DNA of 64,000 bases from Cystobacter fuscus DSM 2262 (GTDB taxonomy: Bacteria > Myxococcota > Myxococcia > Myxococcales > Myxococcaceae): assembly GCF_000335475.2 (NCBI RefSeq), contig NZ_ANAH02000001.1:682001-746000 (forward strand), written 5' to 3'. This document shows positions 53,580 through 62,837 of this stretch, piece by piece. How positions within the stretch are numbered: the stretch's first letter is position 1; each line of letters begins with the position of its first letter. Both the position numbers and the translations under genes were made by a program. The notes beneath the pieces were generated by a model, which worked only from the letters and a program-made list of their open reading frames with translations, searched no databases and was not told where the DNA came from.

Positions 53580-55735
53580 GCCCGGGCCCCCCTGCGGCTC
53601 ATCACGTCGAGCACCTCGGAGAGCAGACGGCCCGCCGCGCACTCGCGCTTGCTGAGGTAGCCATCCGCTCCCGCCGCCAGACCGCGGGAACGGGCGCTCG
53701 CACTGTCGTTGGCCGACACGAGGATGACGGGGATGTCCCGCGTGTCTGGCTGCCCGCGCAGGCGGGCGATGACCTCGGTGCCGTTCATCTCTTCCATCTC
53801 AAGGTCGCAGATGATCACGTCGTATTCTTCCGCCTGCAAACGCTCCAAGGCGCGTGCTCCACTGGCTGCCAGGTGGACGGTGAAGCCACCAGCCTCCAGC
53901 ATGGCACGGTGCAGGGCGCGAGCGGTGAGAGAGTCGTCCACCACGAGCGCCCGGCGGCTCGTCGGCATGGCGACCGTCTGGGGGGCACTGTCGGTCACCA
54001 CCCAGCCGGGGCGAAGGATGAGCAGCAGCTCACCACGGCTGAGGATGGCGGCGCCCTGGTAGGAGGGCACGTCACGCACCTCGGCGGGCAGCGGACGGAT
54101 GACCAGGTCCCGGTCTCCGACCACCGCGTCCACGGCGAGTGCCATGCGCTTGCCGCCGCTCTGCACGATGATGAGGGGCTGGCCCTCGGAGGGAGGCGCC
54201 GCGGCGCGCAGGCCCATGCGGGCGCCCAGGTCGGTCACCGGCACGAGCTGGCCGTTGTAGTCCAGCTGCGTCTTGCTGCGGCCGATGCGCAGGTTGTCCG
54301 CGGTGGCCAGCTGGGTGGACTCCACCGCCAGCATGGGCAGACCCACCGAGGCGTCGATGGCGCGCACCGTGAGCACCGGCGAGCTGCCCAGCTCCATGGG
54401 GATGGTGAGCACGAAGCGCGTGCCGCTGCCCTTGGTGCTGAGCACCTCGATGCGGCCCTGCATGGACTCCACCGCGGCGCGCACCGCGTCCAGGCCCACG
54501 CCGCGGCCCGACGTGTCCGTCACGTCCGTGCGGGTGCTGAAGCCGGGGCGGAAGATGAGGTCGCGGATCTGCGTCTCGTGCATGCGCGCGCCCTCCTCCG
54601 CGGTGATGAGGCCCTTGCGCTCGGCCGACGCGCGCACCGCCACCACGTCGATGCCGCGCCCGTCGTCGATGAGCTCCAGGAAGAGGATGTTGCCCTGCTG
54701 CTCCACGCGCAGCGTGAGGGCGCCCTCGTGGTGCTTGCCCGCGCGCTCGCGCTCCTCGGGCATCTCGATGCCGTGGTCCACCGCGTTGCGCAACAGGTGC
54801 ACCATGGCGCCCCGGAGCTTCTCGAGCAGCCGCCGGTCCAGCGACACCTCCGCGCCCACCACCGACAGGCGCGAGGACTTGCCCAGCTGGCGCGACAGGT
54901 CGCGCACCATGCGCTGCAAGGGCTCGAGGATGGTGCGCACCGGACGCGTGGTGATGGACTTGAGGCCCTCCTCCAGGCTGTCCACGATGTCCGACGCCTC
55001 GTGCCCGTCCGCGCGCACGCCCGCCGTCACCGACGCCAGCGTCGCGCGCGCCCGGGCCGTGGGCGCCAGCAGCTCGCGCGCCGACAGGAGCTCCACCACC
55101 TTGCCGATGTCGCGCAACCGGTCTTCCAGACGCATGCGGAACTCGCGCAGACGCTCCACCTCGCGCATGAGCGCCGTCACCTGGTGCGCGGCCACGCGCC
55201 AGCCCGCGTCCACGTCCTCGTCCGCCATGGCCGCGCTGGCGGCGGCGGCGGCGGCGTTCGCGGCGGAAGCGCTGGAGGGCGCGCTCGCCGGCGCGGGGCC
55301 CCCCGACGCGACCGCCGCGGCCTCCTCCGGGGGCGGGGCATCCGCCACGAGCTGGGCCAGGGCAGCCGCGGGATCCGGCAGCGCGTCGCCCCGGCCGTCC
55401 GCGTGGGCCTGGGCCCGCAGGAGGAAGAGATCCAACCCGTGCAGCAGCAGGTCCACCAGCGGCCGCGGCATGGGCTTGATGTCCTTGCGCAGCGGCGCGA
55501 GGGCATCTTCCAGCTTGTGCGCGATGGAGCTCAGGTCCTGCAGCCCGAGGCTGGCGGCGCTGCCCTTGAGGGTGTGCAGGTGGCGCGCCAGGCGCGTGTA
55601 CACCTTGCCGAGGGCCTCGTTGTCCAGGCCTTCCCGCTCCAGCTCGAGCAGGTCCAGGGTGACCTTTTGACAGACTTCCTGCGCCTCGGACGAGAAGCCC
55701 GCCACGAGGCTCTGCAGCATGGGGTCAACCGACAT
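53576..55735 (-). CDS. cheA: CheA histidine kinase fused to a C-terminal receiver (FrzE-like)
   Basis: 719 residues. An Hpt domain at the start carries the phospho-His in LHTLKGSAASLG; then an Ala/Pro linker; a dimerisation/HATPase core with HLLRNAVDHGIE, DDGRGID and GRGVGLDAVRAAVE; a CheW-like regulatory domain; and a REC domain at about 590-710 with the phospho-Asp in VIICDLEMEEMNG. The same architecture occurs in Myxococcus FrzE. The start overlaps the cheW stop by 11 nt. Confidence 0.95.
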   Translation of the reverse strand: MSVDPMLQSLVAGFSSEAQEVCQKVTLDLLELEREGLDNEALGKVYTRLARHLHTLKGSAASLGLQDLSSIAHKLEDALAPLRKDIKPMPRPLVDLLLHGLDLFLLRAQAHADGRGDALPDPAAALAQLVADAPPPEEAAAVASGGPAPASAPSSASAANAAAAAASAAMADEDVDAGWRVAAHQVTALMREVERLREFRMRLEDRLRDIGKVVELLSARELLAPTARARATLASVTAGVRADGHEASDIVDSLEEGLKSITTRPVRTILEPLQRMVRDLSRQLGKSSRLSVVGAEVSLDRRLLEKLRGAMVHLLRNAVDHGIEMPEERERAGKHHEGALTLRVEQQGNILFLELIDDGRGIDVVAVRASAERKGLITAEEGARMHETQIRDLIFRPGFSTRTDVTDTSGRGVGLDAVRAAVESMQGRIEVLSTKGSGTRFVLTIPMELGSSPVLTVRAIDASVGLPMLAVESTQLATADNLRIGRSKTQLDYNGQLVPVTDLGARMGLRAAAPPSEGQPLIIVQSGGKRMALAVDAVVGDRDLVIRPLPAEVRDVPSYQGAAILSRGELLLILRPGWVVTDSAPQTVAMPTSRRALVVDDSLTARALHRAMLEAGGFTVHLAASGARALERLQAEEYDVIICDLEMEEMNGTEVIARLRGQPDTRDIPVILVSANDSASARSRGLAAGADGYLSKRECAAGRLLSEVLDVMSRRGARA

Positions 55736-56270
55736 TGCGTGTCCCGGAAGTGCTCGCGAACAGGCGCGGCAGATCGATGAGGTGGATGACTTGACGCGAG
55801 CCGCTCATGAGCACCTGCGTCACCGGGCCCTCGGTTTGCGCGCGCGCCGCCTCCACCGCCACGGTGGGCATGCTCAACGGACGGGGGATGGCCTCACAGT
55901 CCAGGGCGCACAGCTCTCCGTCACCCCGCTCCACCACGAGCAACACGGCGGGGTCCTGGCGCCAGCCGTGGCCACCCAGGAGCGCGGCGAGGCTGAGCGC
56001 GGCGAGCACCTGGCCCTGGTAGCGCAGCACGCCGATGACGTGCGGCTGGGACAGGGGCACCGGCGTCACCAGGCGCAGGGGCAGTGCCGCGCGCAGCGAG
56101 TCCAGGGGGATCGCGTAGCGCTCCTCGCCCAGGGGGAACTCCGCCACCATGAGCACGGATTCGTCGGTGGTGTTGTCGGAGCGTCCGCGCAGACGGTTCG
56201 CGCGCTCGTCCAGGAGGGTACGGACCTCCTGGTCCTGAACCTCCTCGGGGCCTCGGGGGGTGGATGTCAT
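55725..56270 (-). CDS. cheW: CheW coupling protein
   Basis: 181 residues with one CheW domain, LMVAEFPLGEERYAIPLDSL through VLRYQGQVLAALSLAALLG, ending with SRQVIHLIDLPRLF. It couples the MCP to CheA. It overlaps cheR upstream by 4 nt (ATGA) and cheA downstream by 11 nt. Confidence 0.92.
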   Translation of the reverse strand: MTSTPRGPEEVQDQEVRTLLDERANRLRGRSDNTTDESVLMVAEFPLGEERYAIPLDSLRAALPLRLVTPVPLSQPHVIGVLRYQGQVLAALSLAALLGGHGWRQDPAVLLVVERGDGELCALDCEAIPRPLSMPTVAVEAARAQTEGPVTQVLMSGSRQVIHLIDLPRLFASTSGTRNVG

Positions 56271-57481
56271 TCGATGGATCCCAACGTGAGGAAGGCGTCG
56301 GCGGACGCCCTGTAGAAGCGGGCAGGCAGCGGCTCAGGTCCCTCGATGACCTGATCCGGAGGGAGGCGGGAGGCGCAATCGCGCACACTGTGCATGAGCG
56401 CGAAGGCCGCTTCTCGCGCCCCGGCCCGCTCACGCAGCAGAGCCAACTCCAACATGCCCGGCAGATAGTCCCGGAACTGTTTCAGCAGGGCCTCCAGGGT
56501 GCTGGCCGCGCCGGACTCGTCGCCGCCCTCGATGCGCTGAAGCGCCTCGGTGTGCAGGCTCACGGGCGTGGGAGGCGGCGGCGCGGGCGCCGGGGCGGGC
56601 GGCGGCACGCGCAGGGCGATCCTGGGAGGCTCGGGAGGCGGAGGCTTGGGGGGAGGCGCCAGTTCCTGGGGCGTCGGGCGGCGGAAGGCCTGCAGCTCGG
56701 GAGGCCCCACCCGCACCAGCCCCGCGGGCGCGTTGTCCATCTCCACCGTGCCCAGCAACAGGTAGCCGCCCGGCACGAGCACCCGCGCCAGATGACGCAC
56801 GGCCTGCTGCACCGCATCGGGCGAGAAGTACGTGAGCACGTTGCGGCAGAAGATGACGTCGAACTGGCCGTGCTTCTCGGCCAGGGGCTCCAACAGGTTC
56901 GCCTGGGCGAAGTGGGTGACGGCGCGCACCGAATCGATGACGCTCACCCGGCCCTCCGCCGTCTCCTGATAGACGGGATACAGCAGCGGCCCCGACTCGC
57001 GGCGCGACCAGTTGCCGTACACGCCCCGGCGGGCGAACGCCAGACGGCCCTCGTGCAGATCCGTGCCAAGCACCTCGACCTGCACGCCTGGCGTCACCAT
57101 GTTCAGGAGACACGCGGCGATCGAATACGATTCCTCGCCCGAGGCGCATCCGGCGCTCCAGGCCCGCATCGTCGTGGTGCCCCGGCGCATCGCCGCGGAC
57201 ACCGTCTCGGTCGCCAGGAAGCGGAACTGCTCCGGGTGGCGGAAGAAGTACGTCTCGCCCACCAGCACCGCGTCCAGCAGCGCCCGCTCCAACGCGGAGC
57301 CCGGACGATGCATCTCCGCCATCAACTCCGAGGGCGAGCGGCCCCGAGACAGCTCCATGCGCACGACGCGATCCACCGCCGCGGGAGAGATCGCCGTGTC
57401 GCGGAAGCCCGTGCACGACGCGACGAACTCCCGCGCCCGCTCGAACACCAGCTGAGATTCCACCCCCACACCTCCACTCAT
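56267..57481 (-). CDS. cheR: CheR methyltransferase with a C-terminal TPR-like domain
   Basis: 404 residues. The N-terminal helical and methyltransferase parts are clear: FVASCTGFRDTAI, GETYFFRHPEQF, RAWSAGCASGEESYS (SAM site) and FDVIFCRNVLTYFSPD. A Pro/Ala-rich linker (about 275-300) leads to a C-terminal helical domain (about 305-400: EALQRIEGGDESGAASTLEAL, ELALLRERAGAREAAFALM), TPR-like, as in CheR proteins that interact with other partners. It methylates the MCP. It overlaps both neighbours by 4 nt. Confidence 0.92.
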   Translation of the reverse strand: MSGGVGVESQLVFERAREFVASCTGFRDTAISPAAVDRVVRMELSRGRSPSELMAEMHRPGSALERALLDAVLVGETYFFRHPEQFRFLATETVSAAMRRGTTTMRAWSAGCASGEESYSIAACLLNMVTPGVQVEVLGTDLHEGRLAFARRGVYGNWSRRESGPLLYPVYQETAEGRVSVIDSVRAVTHFAQANLLEPLAEKHGQFDVIFCRNVLTYFSPDAVQQAVRHLARVLVPGGYLLLGTVEMDNAPAGLVRVGPPELQAFRRPTPQELAPPPKPPPPEPPRIALRVPPPAPAPAPPPPTPVSLHTEALQRIEGGDESGAASTLEALLKQFRDYLPGMLELALLRERAGAREAAFALMHSVRDCASRLPPDQVIEGPEPLPARFYRASADAFLTLGSIE

Positions 57482-58335
57482 GCGCTACGCGCCGGACGAA
57501 GCACGTCCACCGCCTCGCGCAAGAGTTCCTGCGTGGCGAATGCCTTGGGATCGAAGATGGGAACCGAGCGCTCTCCGCTGCGCAGCATGCCCATGAGGGC
57601 ATCGCGCAGCTCGCCGTGGCCGACACCGCCCACGCGATCGCGCCGCTCGATGTCCGTGGCCGGGTACTCCTCGGGGTCCTGCACCGCGTCCACGCTCAGC
57701 GCCAGCTGCACCCCGCTGATCTCCAGGATGACCAGCTTGCGCTCCTCGACGGGCTCGCGGTGCTCGACCTCGAGCCGGCGCGCCAGGTCCAGCACGCACA
57801 CCGGCTGGCCCCGCAGCTCGAAGAACTCGGAGATGTAGCCCGGCCCCAGCGGCAGGGGACGCGTGCTCGGCTGGAGGAGGACCTGACGCACGCCCTCCAG
57901 GGGGATGGCGAACTCCAGGCCGCCCACCGCCAGCCGCAACAGGGCCAGCGAACCCGCTCGCGCCCGGCGCCGCGCGTTCTCCAGCGCGTTCTCCACCGCG
58001 CTCAAGAGCTCGTCGGCCCGGAAGGGCTTGGACAGGAACAACTCCGCGCCCAGCGCCAGGCACGACTCCGCCCGGCTCGTCTCCGAGGAGATGATGATGA
58101 CCGGAATGTCGGCGGTGGTGGGATCCGCCTTCACCCGCTTGAGCACCTCGTCCCCGTCCATCTCCGGCATGGACAAGTCCAACAGGATGGCGGCCGGCTG
58201 GACCCGGACCACCTTCTCCAGCGCCTCCCGGCCATTGCTCGCCGTGTTCAGCGCGTAATGGCCGGAGAGGATGGCGCGCTCGAGCGCGAGGATGGCATCA
58301 CTGTCATCGACAAGGAGCAGGGACGGAAGACTCAC
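57478..58335 (-). CDS. REC-CheW fusion protein (reverse CheV order)
   Basis: 285 residues. The REC domain (about 1-120) comes first, with LLVDDSDAI, phospho-Asp in ILLDLSMPEMDG and KPFRADE; a CheW domain (about 130-285) follows with LLRLAVGGLEFAIPLEGV and FFELRGQPVCVLDLARRL. In CheV the two domains have the opposite order. It likely modulates coupling between MCP and CheA by phosphorylation. It overlaps cheR by 4 nt. Confidence 0.9.
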   Translation of the reverse strand: MSLPSLLLVDDSDAILALERAILSGHYALNTASNGREALEKVVRVQPAAILLDLSMPEMDGDEVLKRVKADPTTADIPVIIISSETSRAESCLALGAELFLSKPFRADELLSAVENALENARRRARAGSLALLRLAVGGLEFAIPLEGVRQVLLQPSTRPLPLGPGYISEFFELRGQPVCVLDLARRLEVEHREPVEERKLVILEISGVQLALSVDAVQDPEEYPATDIERRDRVGGVGHGELRDALMGMLRSGERSVPIFDPKAFATQELLREAVDVLRPARSA

Positions 58336-58345
58336 GGCTCGACAC

Positions 58346-58723
58346 TCAATTCTGGGTGAGGAATTTGCGCACGGTTTCCGTCAGGTCGTGATGGGAAACC
58401 GGCTTGTTGATGAAGGCATTGGCTCCGGCTTCGACACCGCGCTGACGCAGGTCGCCGCCGCGCTCACCCGTGAGGAGGATGACGGGCACATCGCGAACCT
58501 GAGACAGCGGGCTCGCTCGGACCTGCTTCACGAAGGTGATGCCGTCCATACCAGGCATATTGATATCGGCGATGACGAGCTTGACCGGCACCAGCCGGAG
58601 GAGCTGCAACGCCCGTGTCGCGTCTTCCGCTTCGACGAACCCCATCTTCAAATTCATGAGGTAGATCTTGAGGATGTTGCGAACGGTCGGGCTGTCATCC
58701 ACGAGGAGGATGTTGGCGCTCAA
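58346..58723 (-). CDS. Single-domain response regulator of the Che operon
   Basis: 125 residues, one REC domain: ILLVDDSPTVRNIL, phospho-Asp in LVIADINMPGMDG, FINKPVSHHD with the conserved Lys. The open frame goes further upstream but gives no family sequence; the TTG at 58723, preceded by GGAG at 8 nt, fits the start of the REC domain. First gene of the operon, 10 bp upstream of the REC-CheW gene. Confidence 0.82.
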   Translation of the reverse strand: MSANILLVDDSPTVRNILKIYLMNLKMGFVEAEDATRALQLLRLVPVKLVIADINMPGMDGITFVKQVRASPLSQVRDVPVILLTGERGGDLRQRGVEAGANAFINKPVSHHDLTETVRKFLTQN

Positions 58724-58890
58724 ACCCAGGGCTCCGCCCGGGCCACGAAGTTCGGGACCCGGTTGAAGGAAACGTTGGAGACTGTACCGTGACCTCGCCT
58801 CCCAGCAAAAGCCGGGGGGGGTCGAAACATGGAATTCGGGGGGAGGAGTGAGCTTCTCCCGCCGCACAGCAATCGACCAACCGAGGGTGT

Positions 58891-59709
58891 TCAGCCCGGC
58901 TGGCCGCTCTCCTCCTTTTCGTCCTCATGAGGGTCCACCGGCGGAGCACCGATCGCATGATAGCCGCCGTCCACATGAATCATCTCCCCCGTGGTGGAGG
59001 GCATCCAATCGGATAGGAGCGCACACGCCGTCCGCGTCACCGCATCATGGCTGTTGCGCGCATCCCACCCCAGAGGAGCCTGGCGACCCCACCCCTGCTG
59101 GAGGGATTTGAACCCGGGAATGCCCTTGGCCGCCACCGTGGCCAGCGGCCCGGCCGCCAGAGCGTTGACCCGGATACCCTTGGGCCCCAGATCCCGGGCC
59201 AGGTAGCGCACCGTGGCCTCCAGGCCCGCCTTGCACACGCCCATCCAGTCGTAGATGGGCCAGGCCACCCGGTTGTCGAAGTCCAGCGCCACGATGGAGC
59301 CGCCCTTGGGCATCAGGGGCAGCACCGCCACCGCCAGCTCCTTCAGGGAGAAGGTCGAGACGCGGAACGCCGTCTGGACGCTCTCCCAGGGAGTGTGGAG
59401 GAAGTTTCCACCCAGGGCGTTCTCGGGAGCGAAGGCGATGGCGTGGAGCACGCCGTCCACCCGGCCCCAGCGCTGGCGCAGCGCCTCGGTGAGGGCGGGG
59501 AAGTGCTCGGGATTGGACACGTCCAACTCCAGCACCTCGGTGCCCTCCTTGAGGCGTTTGGCGCTGCGCTCGGTGAGCGAGCGCGCCCGGCCGAAGCCGG
59601 TGAGGATGATCTCCGCGCCCTGCTCCAGCGCGTGCTCGGCGACCCCGTAGGCGATGGACTGGGGAGTGAGAACTCCGGTGATGAGGAGCTTCTTGCCCTG
59701 CAGCAACAT
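58891..59709 (-). CDS. fabI: Enoyl-ACP reductase FabI (InhA-like subtype)
   Basis: 272 residues. The cofactor site begins LLITGVLTPQSIAYGVAEHA; the active-site Tyr-X6-Lys is in IYDWMGVCKAGLEATV; FDNRVAWPIYD is the substrate loop. The LITGVLTPQSIAYGVA pattern and TGFGRARSLTERS recall the actinobacterial InhA branch more than the enterobacterial FabI. It catalyses the last reduction of fatty-acid elongation. The ATG at 59709 is chosen; the 72-codon upstream extension is not family sequence. sucA is divergent, 248 bp away. Confidence 0.93.
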   Translation of the reverse strand: MLLQGKKLLITGVLTPQSIAYGVAEHALEQGAEIILTGFGRARSLTERSAKRLKEGTEVLELDVSNPEHFPALTEALRQRWGRVDGVLHAIAFAPENALGGNFLHTPWESVQTAFRVSTFSLKELAVAVLPLMPKGGSIVALDFDNRVAWPIYDWMGVCKAGLEATVRYLARDLGPKGIRVNALAAGPLATVAAKGIPGFKSLQQGWGRQAPLGWDARNSHDAVTRTACALLSDWMPSTTGEMIHVDGGYHAIGAPPVDPHEDEKEESGQPG

Positions 59710-59957
59710 GCGAAGGCCTTTCTGACGAAAGAAAGTGAGAGTGCCAGGGGGTTTACCACTCCCCGAGCCCCGGGTAAGCCAGGAACACGTCCGAATCCGG
59801 CGACCCCCGGGCCCTCCCGAGGTGAAGTTGTGCTCACGCCGCGCATGAAACCTGCTGTTCCCCGGAAACTCAATCGTAGGCGCGGGCGGGGGCACTCCCA
59901 ATAAATCTTGCCGAAAACCCCCCAACGGGGCGGCCTTCCAGTAAAAGGCAGCACGCC

Positions 59958-62837
59958 ATGGCGAATTTCCAGGACTCGTATCTTTCTGGCGGAAACATCG
60001 ACTTCATCGAGGGGCTCTACGCGCGCTACCTCGAGGACGCTTCCAGTGTGGACGCGAGCTGGCGCGAGGTGTTCGAGCGCACCAACGGCGCCGGCCGTCC
60101 CATCTTCAACCCCACTCCCATCGAACCCCCCGCCCCCGCGGTGCCGGGCAAGGACGCCAAGGCCGGCAAGGCGGCTCCCGCCGCCGCCCAGGCGCTCGCC
60201 CCGCAGACGAGGCCCACGGTGGCCTTCGAGCAGGACATGAAGCTGCAGTCCCGGGTGGATCAGGCGATCTCCGCCTTCCGCCTGCGTGGCCACCTGCGCG
60301 CCAACCTGGATCCGCTCGGCCGTCCGCTCCCGCCCATGGAGCACATGGCCGACGTGGGCATGGCGGATGACAAGCACTTCTCCGCCGCCGAGCTCGAGCA
60401 GATGGTGGAGAGCTCCAACGTCTTCCCCGAGGCGCGCGTCAAACTCAAGGATCTGCTCGGGCGGCTGCGCCGCACGTACACGGGCTCCATCGGCGTGGAG
60501 TTCATGCAGATGCTCGACAGCGAGCGGCGCCGCTGGCTGATGAAGCGCATGGAGTACACCGAGAACCGCACCGACTTCCCGGTGGAGGAGCAGCGCCACA
60601 TCCTCACCAAGCTGTCCTACGCCGAGGGCTTCGAGAACTTCCTGCACACCAAGTACATCGGCGCCAAGCGCTTCGCGCTCGATGGCGGCGAGGCGCTCGT
60701 GCCCATGATGGACGCGCTGCTCGAGGTGGGTGGTGGCATGGGTCTCAAGGAGGTCGTCATCGGCATGGCCCACCGCGGCCGCCTCAACGTGCTGACGAAC
60801 ATCCTGGGCAAGAAGCCGGATCAGATCTTCAGCGAGTTCGACGGTCCGCAGGATCCCAAGAAGCACATGGGCCGGGGCGACGTGAAGTACCACATGGGCT
60901 TCAGCTCGGACCACACCACGCGCAGCGGCCAGGGCATCCACCTGTCGCTGGCCTTCAACCCCAGCCACCTCGAGGCGGTCAACCCGGTGGTGGAGGGGCG
61001 CGTGCGCGCCAAGCAGGACCGCAGCGGAGATGGCTCGCGCACCCGGGTGATGCCGGTGCTCATCCACGGCGACGCGGCCTTCATCGGCCAGGGCGTGGTG
61101 GCCGAGACGCTCAACCTCTCGCGGCTGCAGGGCTACGAGACGGGCGGCACCGTGCACCTGGTCATCAACAACCAGGTGGGCTTCACGACCGACCCCGAGG
61201 AGTCGCGCAGCTCCATCTACTCCACCGCGCTCGCGCAGATGCTCGACGTGCCCGTCTTCCACGTGAACGGGGACGACCCCGAGGCGTGCGTCCACATCGG
61301 GCGGCTGGCGGCCGAGTACCGGCAGACGTTCAAGAGCGACGTGGTCGTCGACCTCGTGTGCTACCGGCGCTACGGGCACAACGAGGGCGATGAGCCGTCG
61401 TTCACCCAGCCGGAGATGTACGAGATCATCCGCAAGCACCCGACCGTGCGCACGCTCTACGCGCAGCAGCTCGCCAGCCAGGGCCGGGTGTCCGCCGAGG
61501 AGGCCGACACCCTCAAGCAGCGCTGCCTGCAGGAGTTCGACGCGGCGCTCACCCGCGCCCGCGCGGAGAGCCAGTTCAAGGAGCCCAACGCGCTCGACGG
61601 CCTGTGGAAGCCCTACAAGGGCGGACTCGAGGCGAGCGTGCCCGAGGTGCGCACCGCGGTGGACAAGGAGACCCTGCGCGGCATGCTCGGCAAGCTGGCC
61701 CACGTCCCCGAGGGCTTCAACATCCACCGCGACGTGGAGCGCACGGTCATCAAGAAGCGCCAGACCATGGTGCAGACCGAGGAGCTGCAGTGGAGCGAGG
61801 GCGAGTCGCTCGCCTACGCCACCCTGCTGTCCGAGGGCTACGTCGTCCGGCTGAGCGGCCAGGACGTGGAGCGCGGCACCTTCAGCCACCGCCACGCCGT
61901 GCTCCACGACGTGCAGACGGGCAAGGAGTTCGTGCCGCTGAGCCAGTTCCCCACCGGCAAGGCCCGCTTCGACATCCACAACAGCCCGCTGTCGGAGATG
62001 GGCGTGCTGGGCTTCGAGTACGGCTACAGCCTGGACGTGCCGGACGGCCTCACCATCTGGGAGGCCCAGTTCGGTGACTTCGCCAACGGCGCGCAGATCA
62101 TCATCGACCAGTTCATCGCCGCGGGTGAGAGCAAGTGGCGGCGGCTCAGCGGCATCACGCTGCTGTTGCCCCACGGCTACGAGGGCCAGGGCCCCGAGCA
62201 CTCCAGCGCCCGGCTCGAGCGCTTCCTGAACCTGTCGGCCGAGGACAACATCCAGGTCGTCTACCCCACCACGCCCGCGCAGATCTTCCACCTGCTGCGC
62301 CGCCAGGTGCTGCGCCCCCTGCGCAAGCCGCTCGTGATCATGTCGCCCAAGAGCATGCTGCGTCTGCCCGAGGCGACCAGCAAGCTGGACGAGCTCGCCA
62401 CGGGCTCCTTCCAGGAGGTCATCGCGGACAAGGTGGACCCCGCGGGCGTGACGCGGCTGCTGTTGTGCTCGGGCAAGGTCTACTACGACCTCGTCAAGGA
62501 GCGCGACGCGCGCAAGGACACCTCCATCGCCATCGTGCGCGTGGAGCAGCTCTACCCCTTCCCCTTCGACGAACTGTCGGGCCTGCTGGCGAAGATGCCC
62601 AAGCTCACCGAGCTGTTCTGGGTCCAGGAGGAGCCACGCAACTCGGGTGCCTGGCACTTCATCTTCCCCCGCCTGCACGACCTCGTCGCCACCCGGGGAC
62701 AGAACCCGGTGAAGTTGGGCTACATCGGCCGCGCGGAGGCCGCCAGCCCCGCCACCGGCTTCACCCAGACGCACAAACTTGAGCAGCAGCTCATCGTGGA
62801 GGAAGCCATCCTCCGAGGAACCAAGAATGGCCGTTGA
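59958..62837 (+). CDS. sucA: 2-oxoglutarate dehydrogenase E1 component
   Basis: 959 residues, close to the usual 930-960. The N-terminal E2-binding segment ([21 protein letters not shown]) is followed by the thiamine-diphosphate modules with [36 protein letters not shown]-like [15 protein letters not shown] and [18 protein letters not shown]. With sucB and Lpd it oxidises 2-oxoglutarate to succinyl-CoA in the TCA cycle. The sucB start overlaps its 3' end by 11 nt. Confidence 0.96.
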   Translation: MANFQDSYLSGGNIDFIEGLYARYLEDASSVDASWREVFERTNGAGRPIFNPTPIEPPAPAVPGKDAKAGKAAPAAAQALAPQTRPTVAFEQDMKLQSRVDQAISAFRLRGHLRANLDPLGRPLPPMEHMADVGMADDKHFSAAELEQMVESSNVFPEARVKLKDLLGRLRRTYTGSIGVEFMQMLDSERRRWLMKRMEYTENRTDFPVEEQRHILTKLSYAEGFENFLHTKYIGAKRFALDGGEALVPMMDALLEVGGGMGLKEVVIGMAHRGRLNVLTNILGKKPDQIFSEFDGPQDPKKHMGRGDVKYHMGFSSDHTTRSGQGIHLSLAFNPSHLEAVNPVVEGRVRAKQDRSGDGSRTRVMPVLIHGDAAFIGQGVVAETLNLSRLQGYETGGTVHLVINNQVGFTTDPEESRSSIYSTALAQMLDVPVFHVNGDDPEACVHIGRLAAEYRQTFKSDVVVDLVCYRRYGHNEGDEPSFTQPEMYEIIRKHPTVRTLYAQQLASQGRVSAEEADTLKQRCLQEFDAALTRARAESQFKEPNALDGLWKPYKGGLEASVPEVRTAVDKETLRGMLGKLAHVPEGFNIHRDVERTVIKKRQTMVQTEELQWSEGESLAYATLLSEGYVVRLSGQDVERGTFSHRHAVLHDVQTGKEFVPLSQFPTGKARFDIHNSPLSEMGVLGFEYGYSLDVPDGLTIWEAQFGDFANGAQIIIDQFIAAGESKWRRLSGITLLLPHGYEGQGPEHSSARLERFLNLSAEDNIQVVYPTTPAQIFHLLRRQVLRPLRKPLVIMSPKSMLRLPEATSKLDELATGSFQEVIADKVDPAGVTRLLLCSGKVYYDLVKERDARKDTSIAIVRVEQLYPFPFDELSGLLAKMPKLTELFWVQEEPRNSGAWHFIFPRLHDLVATRGQNPVKLGYIGRAEAASPATGFTQTHKLEQQLIVEEAILRGTKNGR

